Shown here: in pieces, positions 1-8,465 of the stretch
Layout: each line of letters begins with the position of its first letter
Numbering within the stretch: position 1 is the stretch's first letter
Assembly: GCA_902775975.1 (NCBI GenBank)
Contig: CACYOC010000013.1
Location: 1 to 59,057, forward strand
From: an uncultured Bacteroidales bacterium
GTDB lineage: Bacteria; Bacteroidota; Bacteroidia; Bacteroidales; Bacteroidaceae
Reading direction: 5' to 3'
DNA: 59,057 nt
The notes under the pieces: generated by a model
The model's input: only the letters and a program-made list of their open reading frames with translations
Told to the model about the DNA's origin: nothing
Database searches by the model: none
Position numbers and translations under genes: made by a program

Positions 1-1
1 G

Positions 2-310
2 GAGCATGTCGGCAACAATTTCAGTCCCGCTCCAAGCGAATACGCCAATGAGTTTCTTGTTTTGCGAAATGAGATTATGCGTTTGTACCTTCGGTCTCTC
101 GATAGCGAGGCGGCATCCCTGATACGCAATGATGCAGCCATACTTCAATCATCACTTTCCGATTATCGCAAGCGCATCATTCACGATATACAGACCCGCC
201 AACTCAACATCGAAGCCATGACCGTATTCCTAAGCGTAGTACAGGAGTCCCAAGAACTCCTCAGCGCCCTTCGCCATCTGATGAGGGGGGAGGGCAAGAT
301 TGGAGAATGA
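2..310 (+). CDS. Na/Pi cotransporter family protein, C-terminal fragment
   Basis: The reading frame is open to the left edge, so only about 102 C-terminal residues are visible. They are predicted to be helical and charged, with the segment VVQESQELLSALRHLMRG near the end. This resembles the PhoU-like C-terminal domain of Na/Pi cotransporter II (YjbB-type) proteins of Bacteroidota, in which a soluble PhoU-like helical bundle follows the membrane domain. No membrane segment is present in the visible part, which fits. An internal TTG at 62 and ATG at 77 could start shorter proteins but are unlikely because the frame continues upstream. The assignment rests on recognising the tail only; any PhoU-domain protein remains possible. 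Confidence 0.5.
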   Translation, partial: EHVGNNFSPAPSEYANEFLVLRNEIMRLYLRSLDSEAASLIRNDAAILQSSLSDYRKRIIHDIQTRQLNIEAMTVFLSVVQESQELLSALRHLMRGEGKIGE

Positions 311-622
311 CCGTATAATATCAATCAAAGAATCATGGGGGTTCTGCTGATCCATTTTACCAGAGATATTCGGAGGTATAATGTCTGTATCAATAAACCA
401 AAGATTTTTTTTGTCTTTTACCTACATTATTTGTATAAACAGTTGTTTATGAGTAAGATAATTAAATATTAATATACATATTACATACATTTAACTTACA
501 TGTTTCCTACATTATGCAATAGGTATTTTGCGACTATTGCTTAAAGTCGGCTTGCGTGGAACAAACCCTTCCCGCCTTTAGTGCGGACTATGCGCAAGCC
601 TGGTGTGTATAGTCCCCACCAT

Positions 623-643
623 GAGTGCGGACTATCCGCACTC
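623..643. repeat. Perfect 9-bp inverted repeat
   Basis: GAGTGCGGA is followed after a 3-nt loop by its exact reverse complement TCCGCACTC. A related sequence, AGTGCGGACTAT, occurs about 45 bp upstream without the right arm. There is no T-run, so it is not a clear terminator. It may be a repetitive element arm. Confidence 0.7.
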
Positions 644-658
644 CTAACGAGAGCGGTC

Positions 659-724
659 TTTGCAACCAACAAGGATAGGCTTTGCAACCAACAAAGATAG
701 GCTTTGCAATCAACGAGGATAGGC
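659..724. repeat. 22-bp direct repeat, three copies
   Basis: Three consecutive 22-bp units, each starting TTTGCAA and ending GATAGGC, with two or three substitutions between units; a fourth partial unit starts at 725. A second array with the same 22-bp period and a shared TTGCAA core lies at 52230-52295. Confidence 0.9.
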
Positions 725-1098
725 TTTGCCGATCAATTCTCTAGAGAATTTCTTGGTTAACCTAGGGCTGATCAATTGGAAAGGGGGTTCTGAAGGCCAT
801 CAAGCATAGTCCTCGCACCTTATTTTGATACTTTATGCTATTGAATAGTGTAGGAAGTTTGTATGTAATATGTAGGAAATATGTAGGTGCCTGATGATTA
901 AACTAACTTGTACAACACTAATTATTAGCTATTTAGGAGCTGAGTATGTATGAATGTAGGTAAATCGTATAAAAATGGAATCGAACCTTCTGTGTACATG
1001 CTTATCCACCCAGTAGTAGCTTGCTGGCGGTGTTTGAGCGGTTAACCTTGACAACGTCGAGGTAGGTGTTACGCGATGCAGTAGGCATGGATGAAATA

Positions 1099-1938
1099 TT
1101 AGTGTTCCGTCAGGAGGAGATACACGATTCTGCTATATAGTTTAAGTCGTGGCCTTAGTGCTGACCAGCCCCTACAGCGGTTCAGCCACTGCAGAGCCTG
1201 CCGATAGTCGTGACGGGCAATGAGTGCCGAAACGGCGTCAACGATCTGGTTGGTGGTGTAACGATACAAACTGCTTTTAGGCTTGTAGGGGTAGGAATAC
1301 CACTCCCAGTACGGACAGCAGGTGGATGGGTTGAAAGAGCGTGAGAGGTTGTTTTCCGTTTGATAGGAGTGACTGACCGTTGCTTCGTTCAGATAGACGG
1401 TGGGATAGTGGCAGGCCATGCGTAGCCACATATCACGGTCTTCGCCCAATTGAATGCCCTCACGGAAATAGCCTGCTTTGTCGAATACATCACGCCTGAG
1501 AAACATGCAGCCGGTGAAGTAGATATAGTCAAAGAGGCAGTGGTCGCTGATGATGGTGACCCCGTCAGGGAGGGTGTTGATGATACGGTTCTCCTGAGCG
1601 GAACAGAACACGTGCTGATGAGGGTATGCTGCTGCGAGCTGCGTCATTTTCTCCAGATAGTCGGGAAACCAACAGTCGTCAGCATCGAGGAAGGCAATGA
1701 ACTCACCCGTGGCTTCCCGAATGCCTCTGTTACGAGCCGCTGCCACTCCTTGGTTCTCCTGGAAGATATAGTGAATCCGCTCGTCATGAAAGGTCGCAAC
1801 AATCTTGGCACTATGGTCTGTAGAGCCATCGTCGATAACAATGACCTCAAAGTCGGAACAGGTCTGCTTGAGCACCGACTTCAGCGTATCGGCAATGTAG
1901 TGCTCCTTATTATATAGAGGAATAACAACTGAAATCAT
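1099..1938 (-). CDS. Glycosyltransferase family 2 (GT-A)
   Basis: A 279-residue soluble GT2 enzyme, predicted to add a sugar to a lipid-linked polysaccharide intermediate at the inner face of the membrane. The N-terminus ISVVIPLYNKEHYI, the nucleotide-binding segment VIVIDDGSTD and the metal-binding FLDADD (about residues 82-87) are classical GT2 motifs. An RDMWLRMA segment follows in the acceptor region. It is the last gene of the minus-strand polysaccharide locus and overlaps the preceding GT2 gene by 4 bp (ATGA), so the two are translationally coupled. Donor and linkage cannot be read from sequence. Confidence 0.9.
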   Translation of the reverse strand: MISVVIPLYNKEHYIADTLKSVLKQTCSDFEVIVIDDGSTDHSAKIVATFHDERIHYIFQENQGVAAARNRGIREATGEFIAFLDADDCWFPDYLEKMTQLAAAYPHQHVFCSAQENRIINTLPDGVTIISDHCLFDYIYFTGCMFLRRDVFDKAGYFREGIQLGEDRDMWLRMACHYPTVYLNEATVSHSYQTENNLSRSFNPSTCCPYWEWYSYPYKPKSSLYRYTTNQIVDAVSALIARHDYRQALQWLNRCRGWSALRPRLKLYSRIVYLLLTEH

Positions 1939-2744
1939 AGCGGCTTTTTATGAAAGAGATAGTAAATCTTCAGAATGGCTTTTACTACGCGGATAATTAA
2001 ATTCTGTAGTCCTCTGGTTCGGTTGAAAAGAGGAATCAGGTCAATCATGGGCGATTCTTTCCCTGCATAGCGCTGATAGTCTTGCAAGACGCGAGGCGGA
2101 AGAAGCTTGAAAAGGACCGCTTCTCGCTCTTTGAAAAGCTTATTTTTTTGGGAAACAGAAATTCCACTTCCTTCGTAAGAGACAACAGTAACGGGCATGA
2201 ACTTAATAGAACTATTTTGAAAAACAATCTGCTCTAAGAAGAACTTCCAATCGGAAACAATTTGAAGGTTTTCGTCGTAGTGTTTCGAATGAAATAAGGA
2301 ACGGCGAATAAAACAGGATTGGTGTTGAATACTAGACTCGTAAAAATACATCATCGTTGGAACTTGCACCATAATATCAGGAAAACACTGCCGACTTCTG
2401 TCATAATATCTGCCATGAACAATGTCGGCCTCCAGATAGGATAGTACGTTGCTTAATACGTGCTGATCATAGAAGCAATCGCCGGAGTTCATGAAGTTTA
2501 GGTATTCGCCTGTGGCTTTCTTGATGCCTTTGTTCATGGCATTGTAAATGCCCTTGTCTGGTTCCGATACCCAGTAATTAATTTGGGCGTCATATTCCTT
2601 GATAACATCTACGCTACCATCGGTAGAACCGCCATCGATGATGATATATTCAAAATCATCATACGTTTGGTTAATCACGCTTTCAATGGTTTGGCGCAAT
2701 CCTTTCTTGTCATTATAATTAATTGTTATAATAGAGTACTTCAT
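1935..2744 (-). CDS. Glycosyltransferase family 2
   Basis: A 269-residue GT2 protein. It starts KYSIITINYNDKKGLRQTIESV, contains IIIDGGSTDGS and ends with a basic tail. The usual DxD appears as FMNSGD, as in the WcaE/WbdM-like branch of GT2 in which an SGD-type motif replaces DAD. It is presumed to act in repeat-unit assembly. It follows the fucosyltransferase-like gene by 13 bp and overlaps the next GT2 gene by 4 bp. The N-terminus aligns naturally with the family, so the ATG at 2744 is a sound start. Confidence 0.88.
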   Translation of the reverse strand: MKYSIITINYNDKKGLRQTIESVINQTYDDFEYIIIDGGSTDGSVDVIKEYDAQINYWVSEPDKGIYNAMNKGIKKATGEYLNFMNSGDCFYDQHVLSNVLSYLEADIVHGRYYDRSRQCFPDIMVQVPTMMYFYESSIQHQSCFIRRSLFHSKHYDENLQIVSDWKFFLEQIVFQNSSIKFMPVTVVSYEGSGISVSQKNKLFKEREAVLFKLLPPRVLQDYQRYAGKESPMIDLIPLFNRTRGLQNLIIRVVKAILKIYYLFHKKPL

Positions 2745-2757
2745 AGCACTATTCTAT

Positions 2758-3696
2758 TTACAATCCATTTATACTATTAATGATGTTCCACTCATTGTCT
2801 AAGCTAATACAATGATCTATTCCTAAGTAAAATGGTACTACACGACTAAGATTTGAGGTATAAGTACCTATGAAAAATTTGGAGTGAGTAAGGATTTCCA
2901 TATCTAGCAGGACATTAATTGTTTCTTTGTATCTATGTTGTTTAGCAGTCTGATTAAAGACTGCTTCATCAAATCCTTTACTATCATTTTGTAAGTTATA
3001 ATAAACAATAAAACCCAAAGACTCCAATTCCGTTTTGAGACTGTTAATAACACCTGTATCGTCAGTCGCAATATATATATTATTACTCAACATCTTATGG
3101 TCTACAATGGCTTTTACGTACTTTTGATTATGGATGTAATTCATTTCTTTAGAAGTAATTTTGTCACCTCTACGTATGTGTACCCCAATATAATCATCAG
3201 GAATTTCCAATTCTCTGATTCTTTGTTTAATTAAATTCTTCGTTTTGGGATTTAATATATAGATTTGTTTGAATGAGGATTCCATTAAATTAAATGCATT
3301 GTCTCCTAGGGCGTTATAAATAAAGTCAGAGGAGCGCATCTCCTTAAATATATCCTTTGTGAGAAGGTGCCGGGGGTGAACAATTTTATATATTTGATTG
3401 AGGAAAGACCTATAGTAGAATGTGAAAAATTCTTTAGGTTTGTAATAGACTTTTCCTATCCATGGTTTTTCATTGGTATATACTTTGTCTTGGGCTGAGA
3501 ACGAATTATTAGAACTCTCAATAGTTGATTCAAAATAGTCTATCCAGCCGCTTTTGAAGCGTGAGTTCCATAGGTAAGTATTTAATTCTATATGTAAATT
3601 TTTTTGTCGTGCATACACCATTGCAAGGCAGAGATTGAAAAGCTCTGAATATAAACCTCTAGTAGAGAGACTATATATGATCTTATTTTTCCTCAT
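2758..3696 (-). CDS. Fucosyltransferase-like glycosyltransferase (NodZ/FUT8-type motifs)
   Basis: About 312 residues. The segment GVHIRRGDK near the middle, then IYIATDD, and finally ETINVLLDMEILTHSKFFIGTYTSNLSR correspond in order and spacing to the donor-binding motifs of the alpha-1,6-fucosyltransferase fold (H-x-R-R, then ATDD, then D..ILT..T.TSN..R). A fucosyl or similar GDP-sugar transfer role is inferred; the donor is not proven. The chosen start is the ATG at 3696 (MRKNKIIYSLS), which overlaps the end of the Wzt gene by 14 bp. An upstream ATG at 3720 would add eight unlikely residues. GT11 is an alternative family. Confidence 0.7.
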   Translation of the reverse strand: MRKNKIIYSLSTRGLYSELFNLCLAMVYARQKNLHIELNTYLWNSRFKSGWIDYFESTIESSNNSFSAQDKVYTNEKPWIGKVYYKPKEFFTFYYRSFLNQIYKIVHPRHLLTKDIFKEMRSSDFIYNALGDNAFNLMESSFKQIYILNPKTKNLIKQRIRELEIPDDYIGVHIRRGDKITSKEMNYIHNQKYVKAIVDHKMLSNNIYIATDDTGVINSLKTELESLGFIVYYNLQNDSKGFDEAVFNQTAKQHRYKETINVLLDMEILTHSKFFIGTYTSNLSRVVPFYLGIDHCISLDNEWNIINSINGL

Positions 3697-4957
3697 AATT
3701 ATTAAACCCCATAAATCCATTTTGTTCTTGACTTAATGCACGTCCGAACCCTTCTTGGAATCCTTCACTTACTAATGTACAACAGTCGGGCGCCTTCATC
3801 AAATATTCTACCATTGGATGATGCATATATAAATCCGCTGTTAAAATACCCTTGCTAAGAATCTTGGGTAACTCAATAATTCTCTCCAATGAGAAGTCTC
3901 CTTTATGTTGATGCTGTATTTGTCCGAAGTAATGGCCTATCGCATAAGTGGCTAAAGGAATACCTTCTTTACTTTTAAAGGTAAGCATGATGTCATAGTT
4001 CATGTCTTCGTCCGAATGGCCATCTATACAAATTTTGAGAGACTTTTGTCCATTTTTTATTGTAGAAGTAGACTCCTCTGTGTCATTAATGCTGATTCGC
4101 TCGATATGTAGCGTATTTTTACTCCATATGACGTTATCTACTATTTTTTCGTTTTTTATAGAATCATTATTCTTTAGGTAATGGCCAAGCGTATCAGGGA
4201 TGTTACCTATGAAGTCTACCATACCATTCTTCATCATAACACCACGTGTGCATAGGCTGCGAACAGCAGCCATGTTGTGACTGACAAATAGGACAGTTCG
4301 GCCTTCACCCTTGCTGACATCCTGCATCTTGCCGATGGCTTTCTTTTGAAATTCAGCATCACCTACAGCTAAAACCTCATCAACAACCAATATCTCTGGT
4401 TCCAAGTGGGCAGCAATGGCAAAGCCAAGGCGAACCATCATGCCGGATGAATAGCGTTTTACTGGGGTATCCACGTATTTGGCAACACCGGCAAAATTCA
4501 CAATCTCATCAAACTTACTTTTAATTTCTGTTTTAGTCATTCCCATAATTGAGCCGTTCATGAAAATATTTTCTCGGCCGGTCATTTCTGGATGGAAACC
4601 TGTTCCCACTTCAAGAAGGGAGGCTATTCGGCCTTTAATCTTGATGTCACCAATGGTGGGTGAGGTGACACGAGAGAGAATTTTTAAGAGGGTGGATTTG
4701 CCTGCACCATTCTTACCGACTATACCAATGACATCACCTTGCTCCACCTTAAAATTGATATCACGTAGCGCCCAAACAAAACGACTATTTCCCTTTTGGG
4801 TGCGATCGTTGGTTTCACCAATCTTCAGATATGGATCTTCTTTACCTCGGATGTTAGCCCACCAGCGATTGAGGTCTTGGCTTAATGTGCCAGTACCTAT
4901 GGTTCCAAGGCGATATTGTTTTCCGACATGATTAAATTCGATAACTGTATTTGACAT
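3683..4957 (-). CDS. Polysaccharide ABC transporter ATP-binding protein (Wzt type)
   Basis: About 424 residues. The N-terminal ABC ATPase has Walker A GIVGKNGAGKST, Walker B EILVVDE, a signature around YSSGMMVRLGFA and an H-loop in FVSHNMAA. A C-terminal domain of about 160 residues, rich in beta-strand-like sequence, matches the Wzt carbohydrate-binding extension that recognises the modified end of a finished polysaccharide. It pairs with the permease gene immediately upstream. MSNTVIEF at 4957 is the likely start; an ATG two codons earlier (4963) is possible. Expected to work at the cytoplasmic face of the inner membrane, energising export. Confidence 0.93.
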   Translation of the reverse strand: MSNTVIEFNHVGKQYRLGTIGTGTLSQDLNRWWANIRGKEDPYLKIGETNDRTQKGNSRFVWALRDINFKVEQGDVIGIVGKNGAGKSTLLKILSRVTSPTIGDIKIKGRIASLLEVGTGFHPEMTGRENIFMNGSIMGMTKTEIKSKFDEIVNFAGVAKYVDTPVKRYSSGMMVRLGFAIAAHLEPEILVVDEVLAVGDAEFQKKAIGKMQDVSKGEGRTVLFVSHNMAAVRSLCTRGVMMKNGMVDFIGNIPDTLGHYLKNNDSIKNEKIVDNVIWSKNTLHIERISINDTEESTSTIKNGQKSLKICIDGHSDEDMNYDIMLTFKSKEGIPLATYAIGHYFGQIQHQHKGDFSLERIIELPKILSKGILTADLYMHHPMVEYLMKAPDCCTLVSEGFQEGFGRALSQEQNGFMGFNNYEEK

Positions 4958-4981
4958 AGTCATTCACTATTTGTAAGTTTC

Positions 4982-5845
4982 TTATATGACATCCATAAAA
5001 CTACGCTGTACCTTATTGAAAGTCAGCATGCCCAATAGCATGATAGCTATGGTAAACACAAGGGAATAGAGTAAATATAACCAATTGAAGGAACCTTGTC
5101 CCAAAAAGGCAATCTTGAAGGTTTCAATAATGGATGTCAGTGGATTGATGACAATAGCCCAAACATAATTAGGATAGTTGTTCTTGAGAATGGACAATGG
5201 ATAGATGATGGGCGTGATGTACATCCACAGCTGTACACCGAATGATACCAGGAAACGCAGATCACGATATTTGGTGGTCATGGAGGATATTATAAGACCA
5301 AATCCCAGTCCTAATCCTGCCAACATAGCCACAAGCAGGGGTAACAGCAGTATGTACCAAGTGACATTGATGGAATAACCATTGCATATATAGAAAACAT
5401 AGATGGATAAAAATAGTATGAACTGGATGCCCATTTTTAGCAGGCTTGATATGGTGATGGAGAATGGTACAACCAATCGAGGAAAATATACTTTACCAAA
5501 AATCTGTTGGTTGGAAATGAAGGTCTCAGAGCACTTGGTCAGACACTCTGAGAAATAGTTCCAGCATAGGATGCCTGCCATATAGAACAAAGGTTGTGGC
5601 AAACCATCGGTAGGAATTCCTGCAATACCTCCAAATACAAACATAAACATGATGGTGGTAAACAGTGGCTGTATGACATACCATAAAGGGCCTAGGATGG
5701 TCTGTTTGTACATGGTAACAATGTCGCGCTTTACATACATCGCCAATAAGTCCTTGTATCTCCATACTTCTTGGAGATCTAAACTGAACAGTTCCCTGTC
5801 TGGTCGAATAACGATATCCCAGTGCTCTTTTTCTTTAGACATCAT
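4982..5845 (-). CDS. Polysaccharide ABC transporter permease (Wzm type)
   Basis: About 287 residues of an ABC-2 permease with six predicted membrane helices. The segments RDIVTMYKQTILGPLWYVI and GKVYFPRLVVPF are characteristic of Wzm-type O-antigen or capsule exporters. The start is placed at the ATG of MMSKEKEHWD (5845), because a well-formed promoter lies at 5874-5904 and the more upstream ATG at 5884 would fall inside it. It forms the exporter with the Wzt gene downstream. Because it has its own promoter, exporter expression may be uncoupled from the upstream glycosyltransferase genes. Confidence 0.92.
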   Translation of the reverse strand: MMSKEKEHWDIVIRPDRELFSLDLQEVWRYKDLLAMYVKRDIVTMYKQTILGPLWYVIQPLFTTIMFMFVFGGIAGIPTDGLPQPLFYMAGILCWNYFSECLTKCSETFISNQQIFGKVYFPRLVVPFSITISSLLKMGIQFILFLSIYVFYICNGYSINVTWYILLLPLLVAMLAGLGLGFGLIISSMTTKYRDLRFLVSFGVQLWMYITPIIYPLSILKNNYPNYVWAIVINPLTSIIETFKIAFLGQGSFNWLYLLYSLVFTIAIMLLGMLTFNKVQRSFMDVI

Positions 5846-5873
5846 ATATATATTATCGTGTGTGGTGTGTTTG

Positions 5874-5904
5874 CAAAGATACAAAAAAATCTTGTTATTA
5901 CAAA
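5874..5904 (-). promoter_or_regulatory. Bacteroidota promoter for wzm-wzt
   Basis: On the minus strand TTTG (5904-5901) is followed after 19 nt by TATCTTTG (5881-5874), an exact fit to the -33/-7 Bacteroidota consensus. Transcription would begin near 5868, about 20 nt before the permease start codon. Confidence 0.75.
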
Positions 5905-5993
5905 CTATTTAGAGTGTTTATTTTCAAAGTCGACCGAATTTTATTTCCAAAGTTGGTAAAATGTTTTATAATCTATCTTATAAGGCAAAAGCA

Positions 5994-6049
5994 ATTATCA
6001 TACTATAATTATCATACTATAATTATCATACTATAATTATCATACTATA
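5994..6049. repeat. 14-bp tandem repeat, four perfect copies
   Basis: Four identical units of ATTATCATACTATA lie between the membrane GT2 gene and the exporter promoter. Sixteen bases of the same sequence recur at 15249-15264, across the start codon of the sugar transferase gene at the head of the locus. On the minus strand each unit contains an ATG. Perfect identity makes copy-number change by slippage plausible. Confidence 0.95.
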
Positions 6050-6090
6050 ATAATCGTACTTATAATAATTATGGTTATAATAAAGTTTAA

Positions 6091-7290
6091 CTATTTGCCA
6101 TGTTCCGTATGGAGAAAGTCTGTGTTCTTATGGTCAATCTTCATCAAGTTGAGCAGCATTCTTGCAACCAGATTGGGCAGAGCAAGCAATTTCCCATAGA
6201 CCGAGTGCTTACGCAGTTGGCGAGGTGTGGAAACGTAGAGCGACAGGCAGATGAAGAGGAACAGCAGCCACCACTTGAGGCACCAGACACGAGAGAGCAG
6301 GGTAATGAGGCATGCCATGACGAAGGTGATGACGATGAGCATGGAGCGCGGAATGAGCGCTTGCTGAATGGTCTTGTCGATGAAGTCGATATTGCCCGTG
6401 ACGATGGCCTTGGGAATGTAAGGCAGCAGTCTCAGCAGACTCTGTATCTGCGCTGTCATCCAGCGTAAGCGCTGTTTCTGGAAATTGTCCGTATTGCTGA
6501 CTTTCTCGTCATAGACGTGGATGTCAGCCTCGTAGTGGATGTGGATTCTCTGCTTGAGAAGTAGGGCTTCCAATTCGCGGTCTTCACCTGCCGTAGAGAG
6601 TTTATATACATTCTTACGAAACCACTGGTAGTCGAAAGCCATGCCGCTGCCGATGAGGGCGGAAGAGAGACCGATGCGGTTGTGAGCCTTGCGGAAGAGG
6701 GTGTTGTTGATTTCTTCGCTGACACCGTCGAGCACAGCGATGTCATTGTTTGCATTCTTGGCGCAGCGGTGACATTGTATGGCTTGGTAGCCTTTTTGAC
6801 AAACACCGTTGAGCTTGTCTAAAAAGTCGGAGCCCACCACGTTATCGGCATCAAGGATGACAATATAGTCGAAGTCGCGCGACTTGAAATGGTCCATGGC
6901 ATACTGCATGGCCTTTGCCTTGGAGCTCTTTTCGAAAATGGGCTGTAGCAAGGTGATGGGTAGTTGACGAAGCTTTTCGTTCGTCTCAGGTTGCATGTGG
7001 TCGGAGATGACGCAGACATGAAAGTCTTCGTAAGGATAGTATTGCCCTAAGAAAGTGTGTACTGAATTGACGATGACGCGGTCTTCGTTATAGGCGGGGA
7101 ATAACACCAGGAAAGTGTGGCTCTTCGGTTCCCGCAGGGCTGACAGCCTGTCCATATACGACGATAAGGGTGACTCCTGTTTCTTCCACATCATGGATAC
7201 CAATGCAAAGAACAGAATATAGGTACCCGATGCAGCCAGCATCAGCCACAGAAAGATTTCAACGACATGGATGATGCTCCAGATAATCAT
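6091..7290 (-). CDS. Membrane-anchored glycosyltransferase family 2, intact motifs
   Basis: A 399-residue protein with an N-terminal membrane segment, a GT2 catalytic domain and about two C-terminal membrane helices. The catalytic set is intact: FPAYNED near residue 63, ILDADN near 147, GEDRELE in the position of the ED acid/base motif, and QKQRLRW near 270, the Q/RxxRW motif of processive-type GT2 enzymes. It lies 3 bp after a paralogue with eroded motifs (7294-8460). Presumed to transfer a sugar to the growing polysaccharide at the membrane. About 245 bp with repeats and a promoter separate it from wzm. Confidence 0.88.
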   Translation of the reverse strand: MIIWSIIHVVEIFLWLMLAASGTYILFFALVSMMWKKQESPLSSYMDRLSALREPKSHTFLVLFPAYNEDRVIVNSVHTFLGQYYPYEDFHVCVISDHMQPETNEKLRQLPITLLQPIFEKSSKAKAMQYAMDHFKSRDFDYIVILDADNVVGSDFLDKLNGVCQKGYQAIQCHRCAKNANNDIAVLDGVSEEINNTLFRKAHNRIGLSSALIGSGMAFDYQWFRKNVYKLSTAGEDRELEALLLKQRIHIHYEADIHVYDEKVSNTDNFQKQRLRWMTAQIQSLLRLLPYIPKAIVTGNIDFIDKTIQQALIPRSMLIVITFVMACLITLLSRVWCLKWWLLFLFICLSLYVSTPRQLRKHSVYGKLLALPNLVARMLLNLMKIDHKNTDFLHTEHGK

Positions 7291-7293
7291 AGT

Positions 7294-8460
7294 CTATAGT
7301 TTTTGATTGACATACTCTTTCAGTGATTTGCCTAAGGGCGTTTTTGCCAGTAGGGAACTCAGCAGGATAACAGGTATCAGGAAGAAGGTGCGGTTCCACT
7401 TGCTATCGACCAGATAGTTGGGTGTGGCAAGGGCAAAGATGAAGAGGACTGTGGCAAACAATGCCCACCACTTCAGAGCCAGCGTGAAGTAGATAAACGG
7501 CATAATGGCTCCCATGAAAATAATGATTCCCATCAGGATGATGCGAGGAATGAGGCTCCATTGCAGGATCTTGTCGATAAGGTTGTACTGGCGATTGATG
7601 ATGGCTCCGGGGAGAAAGCGAATGCTGCGCAGAATACTGACGGCCTGAGAGATGAACCAGTGGCCTCGCTGACGGTTGAAGTCTTCAGCTGAACGAGCCT
7701 TTTCGTCAAAGACCATGATGTTGTCGAAATAATCAACATAGATGTTTTGCCGTACTAACAGCAGTTCCAGCTCCTTCTCGTCATAGGAGGTCTTTGCCGA
7801 CATGATATTCTTCTTGAACCAGTTGAAGTCGAAAGCCATGCCTGAACTGGATATGGCGGAAGACAGGCCAAGGGCCACATGACCACGGCGGAAGATGGAA
7901 TTGTTGATTTCTTCAAAGATGGCACTCAGACGGGCTGGCGCAGTGTCGTGATTTTGCGATACGCAGTGTGTCTGGATGGCCTTGGTGCCTGCTGCCTCGT
8001 AAGCATCGTTGAGCTGTGACAGGAATTCCGGTTCAACAATGTCGCCAGGATTCAGAACTACTGCAACGTCGTAAATCTTAAGGCGAGGAAGATTGTTGAT
8101 GCCTAATTGTAACGACTTGGCCCTGGAATGCTTCTTGAAGTTGGGCGTCAGCAGGGTAATAGGATGCTGGGCAAGTCTGAAATTGCTCATCTCGTCCAAG
8201 TGGTCGGCAATGACGGTAACGTCGAACTCTCGTTGAGGATATATCTGGCCAAGAATGCATTGTACGGTGCGCTCCGTTGCCAGTCCGTTCTTATAGGCAG
8301 GAATAAAGATGATGAAACGGTTCTGCTTTCTGCTTTTGGGCGTCTCTCCGTGGCGGTTGAACATGGATGCAAGGGCAAAGACTCCCATATACAGTACCGT
8401 CATGGAAACGAAAATAAAGAATATGAGGTCGGTATAAAAGATGATATCCCAGTATTGCAT
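7294..8460 (-). CDS. GT2-like membrane protein with degenerate active site
   Basis: A 388-residue paralogue of the adjacent gene, with the same N-terminal anchor, GT2-like domain and C-terminal helices. Residues expected for catalysis differ: the DADN site reads NPGD near residue 137, the ED motif reads YDEKELE, and QRLRW reads QRGHW near 263. The frame is intact, so the protein is probably made. It may be a non-catalytic partner or allosteric subunit of the intact paralogue, or it may have altered chemistry. That reading is inference from the motif changes and the tandem arrangement. Confidence 0.8.
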   Translation of the reverse strand: MQYWDIIFYTDLIFFIFVSMTVLYMGVFALASMFNRHGETPKSRKQNRFIIFIPAYKNGLATERTVQCILGQIYPQREFDVTVIADHLDEMSNFRLAQHPITLLTPNFKKHSRAKSLQLGINNLPRLKIYDVAVVLNPGDIVEPEFLSQLNDAYEAAGTKAIQTHCVSQNHDTAPARLSAIFEEINNSIFRRGHVALGLSSAISSSGMAFDFNWFKKNIMSAKTSYDEKELELLLVRQNIYVDYFDNIMVFDEKARSAEDFNRQRGHWFISQAVSILRSIRFLPGAIINRQYNLIDKILQWSLIPRIILMGIIIFMGAIMPFIYFTLALKWWALFATVLFIFALATPNYLVDSKWNRTFFLIPVILLSSLLAKTPLGKSLKEYVNQKL

Positions 8461-8465
8461 AATGA

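Larger units (their letters stand above)
311..1098. other. Gene-free repeat-rich interval
   Basis: About 790 bp with no convincing reading frame. It holds AT-rich blocks with TACAT/ATGTA-rich runs near 460-525 and 850-890 in roughly opposite orientation, two copies of AGTGCGGACTAT near 580 and 624, a perfect hairpin, a 22-bp tandem repeat (both listed separately) and a perfect 16-bp palindrome at 735-750 (AATTCTCTAGAGAATT). A near-match to a DnaA box (TTATCCACC) lies near 1003, but alone it is not evidence of an origin. The interval separates a transporter gene from the polysaccharide locus. Confidence 0.6.

Noticed and set aside
659-724. CRISPR array
   Set aside because: The units are contiguous direct repeats without spacers; no cas genes are present in the window.
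1450-1917. 155-residue plus-strand ORF
   Set aside because: It is antisense to a well-supported GT2 gene and has no domain features.
5846-5884. Upstream ATG extending the Wzm permease by 13 residues
   Set aside because: It lies within the consensus promoter at 5874-5904; the family N-terminus begins at the downstream MSKEKEHW region.
7294-8460. Pseudogene call for the degenerate GT2
   Set aside because: The frame is intact at full length with well-formed membrane segments; loss of catalysis is not the same as loss of the gene.
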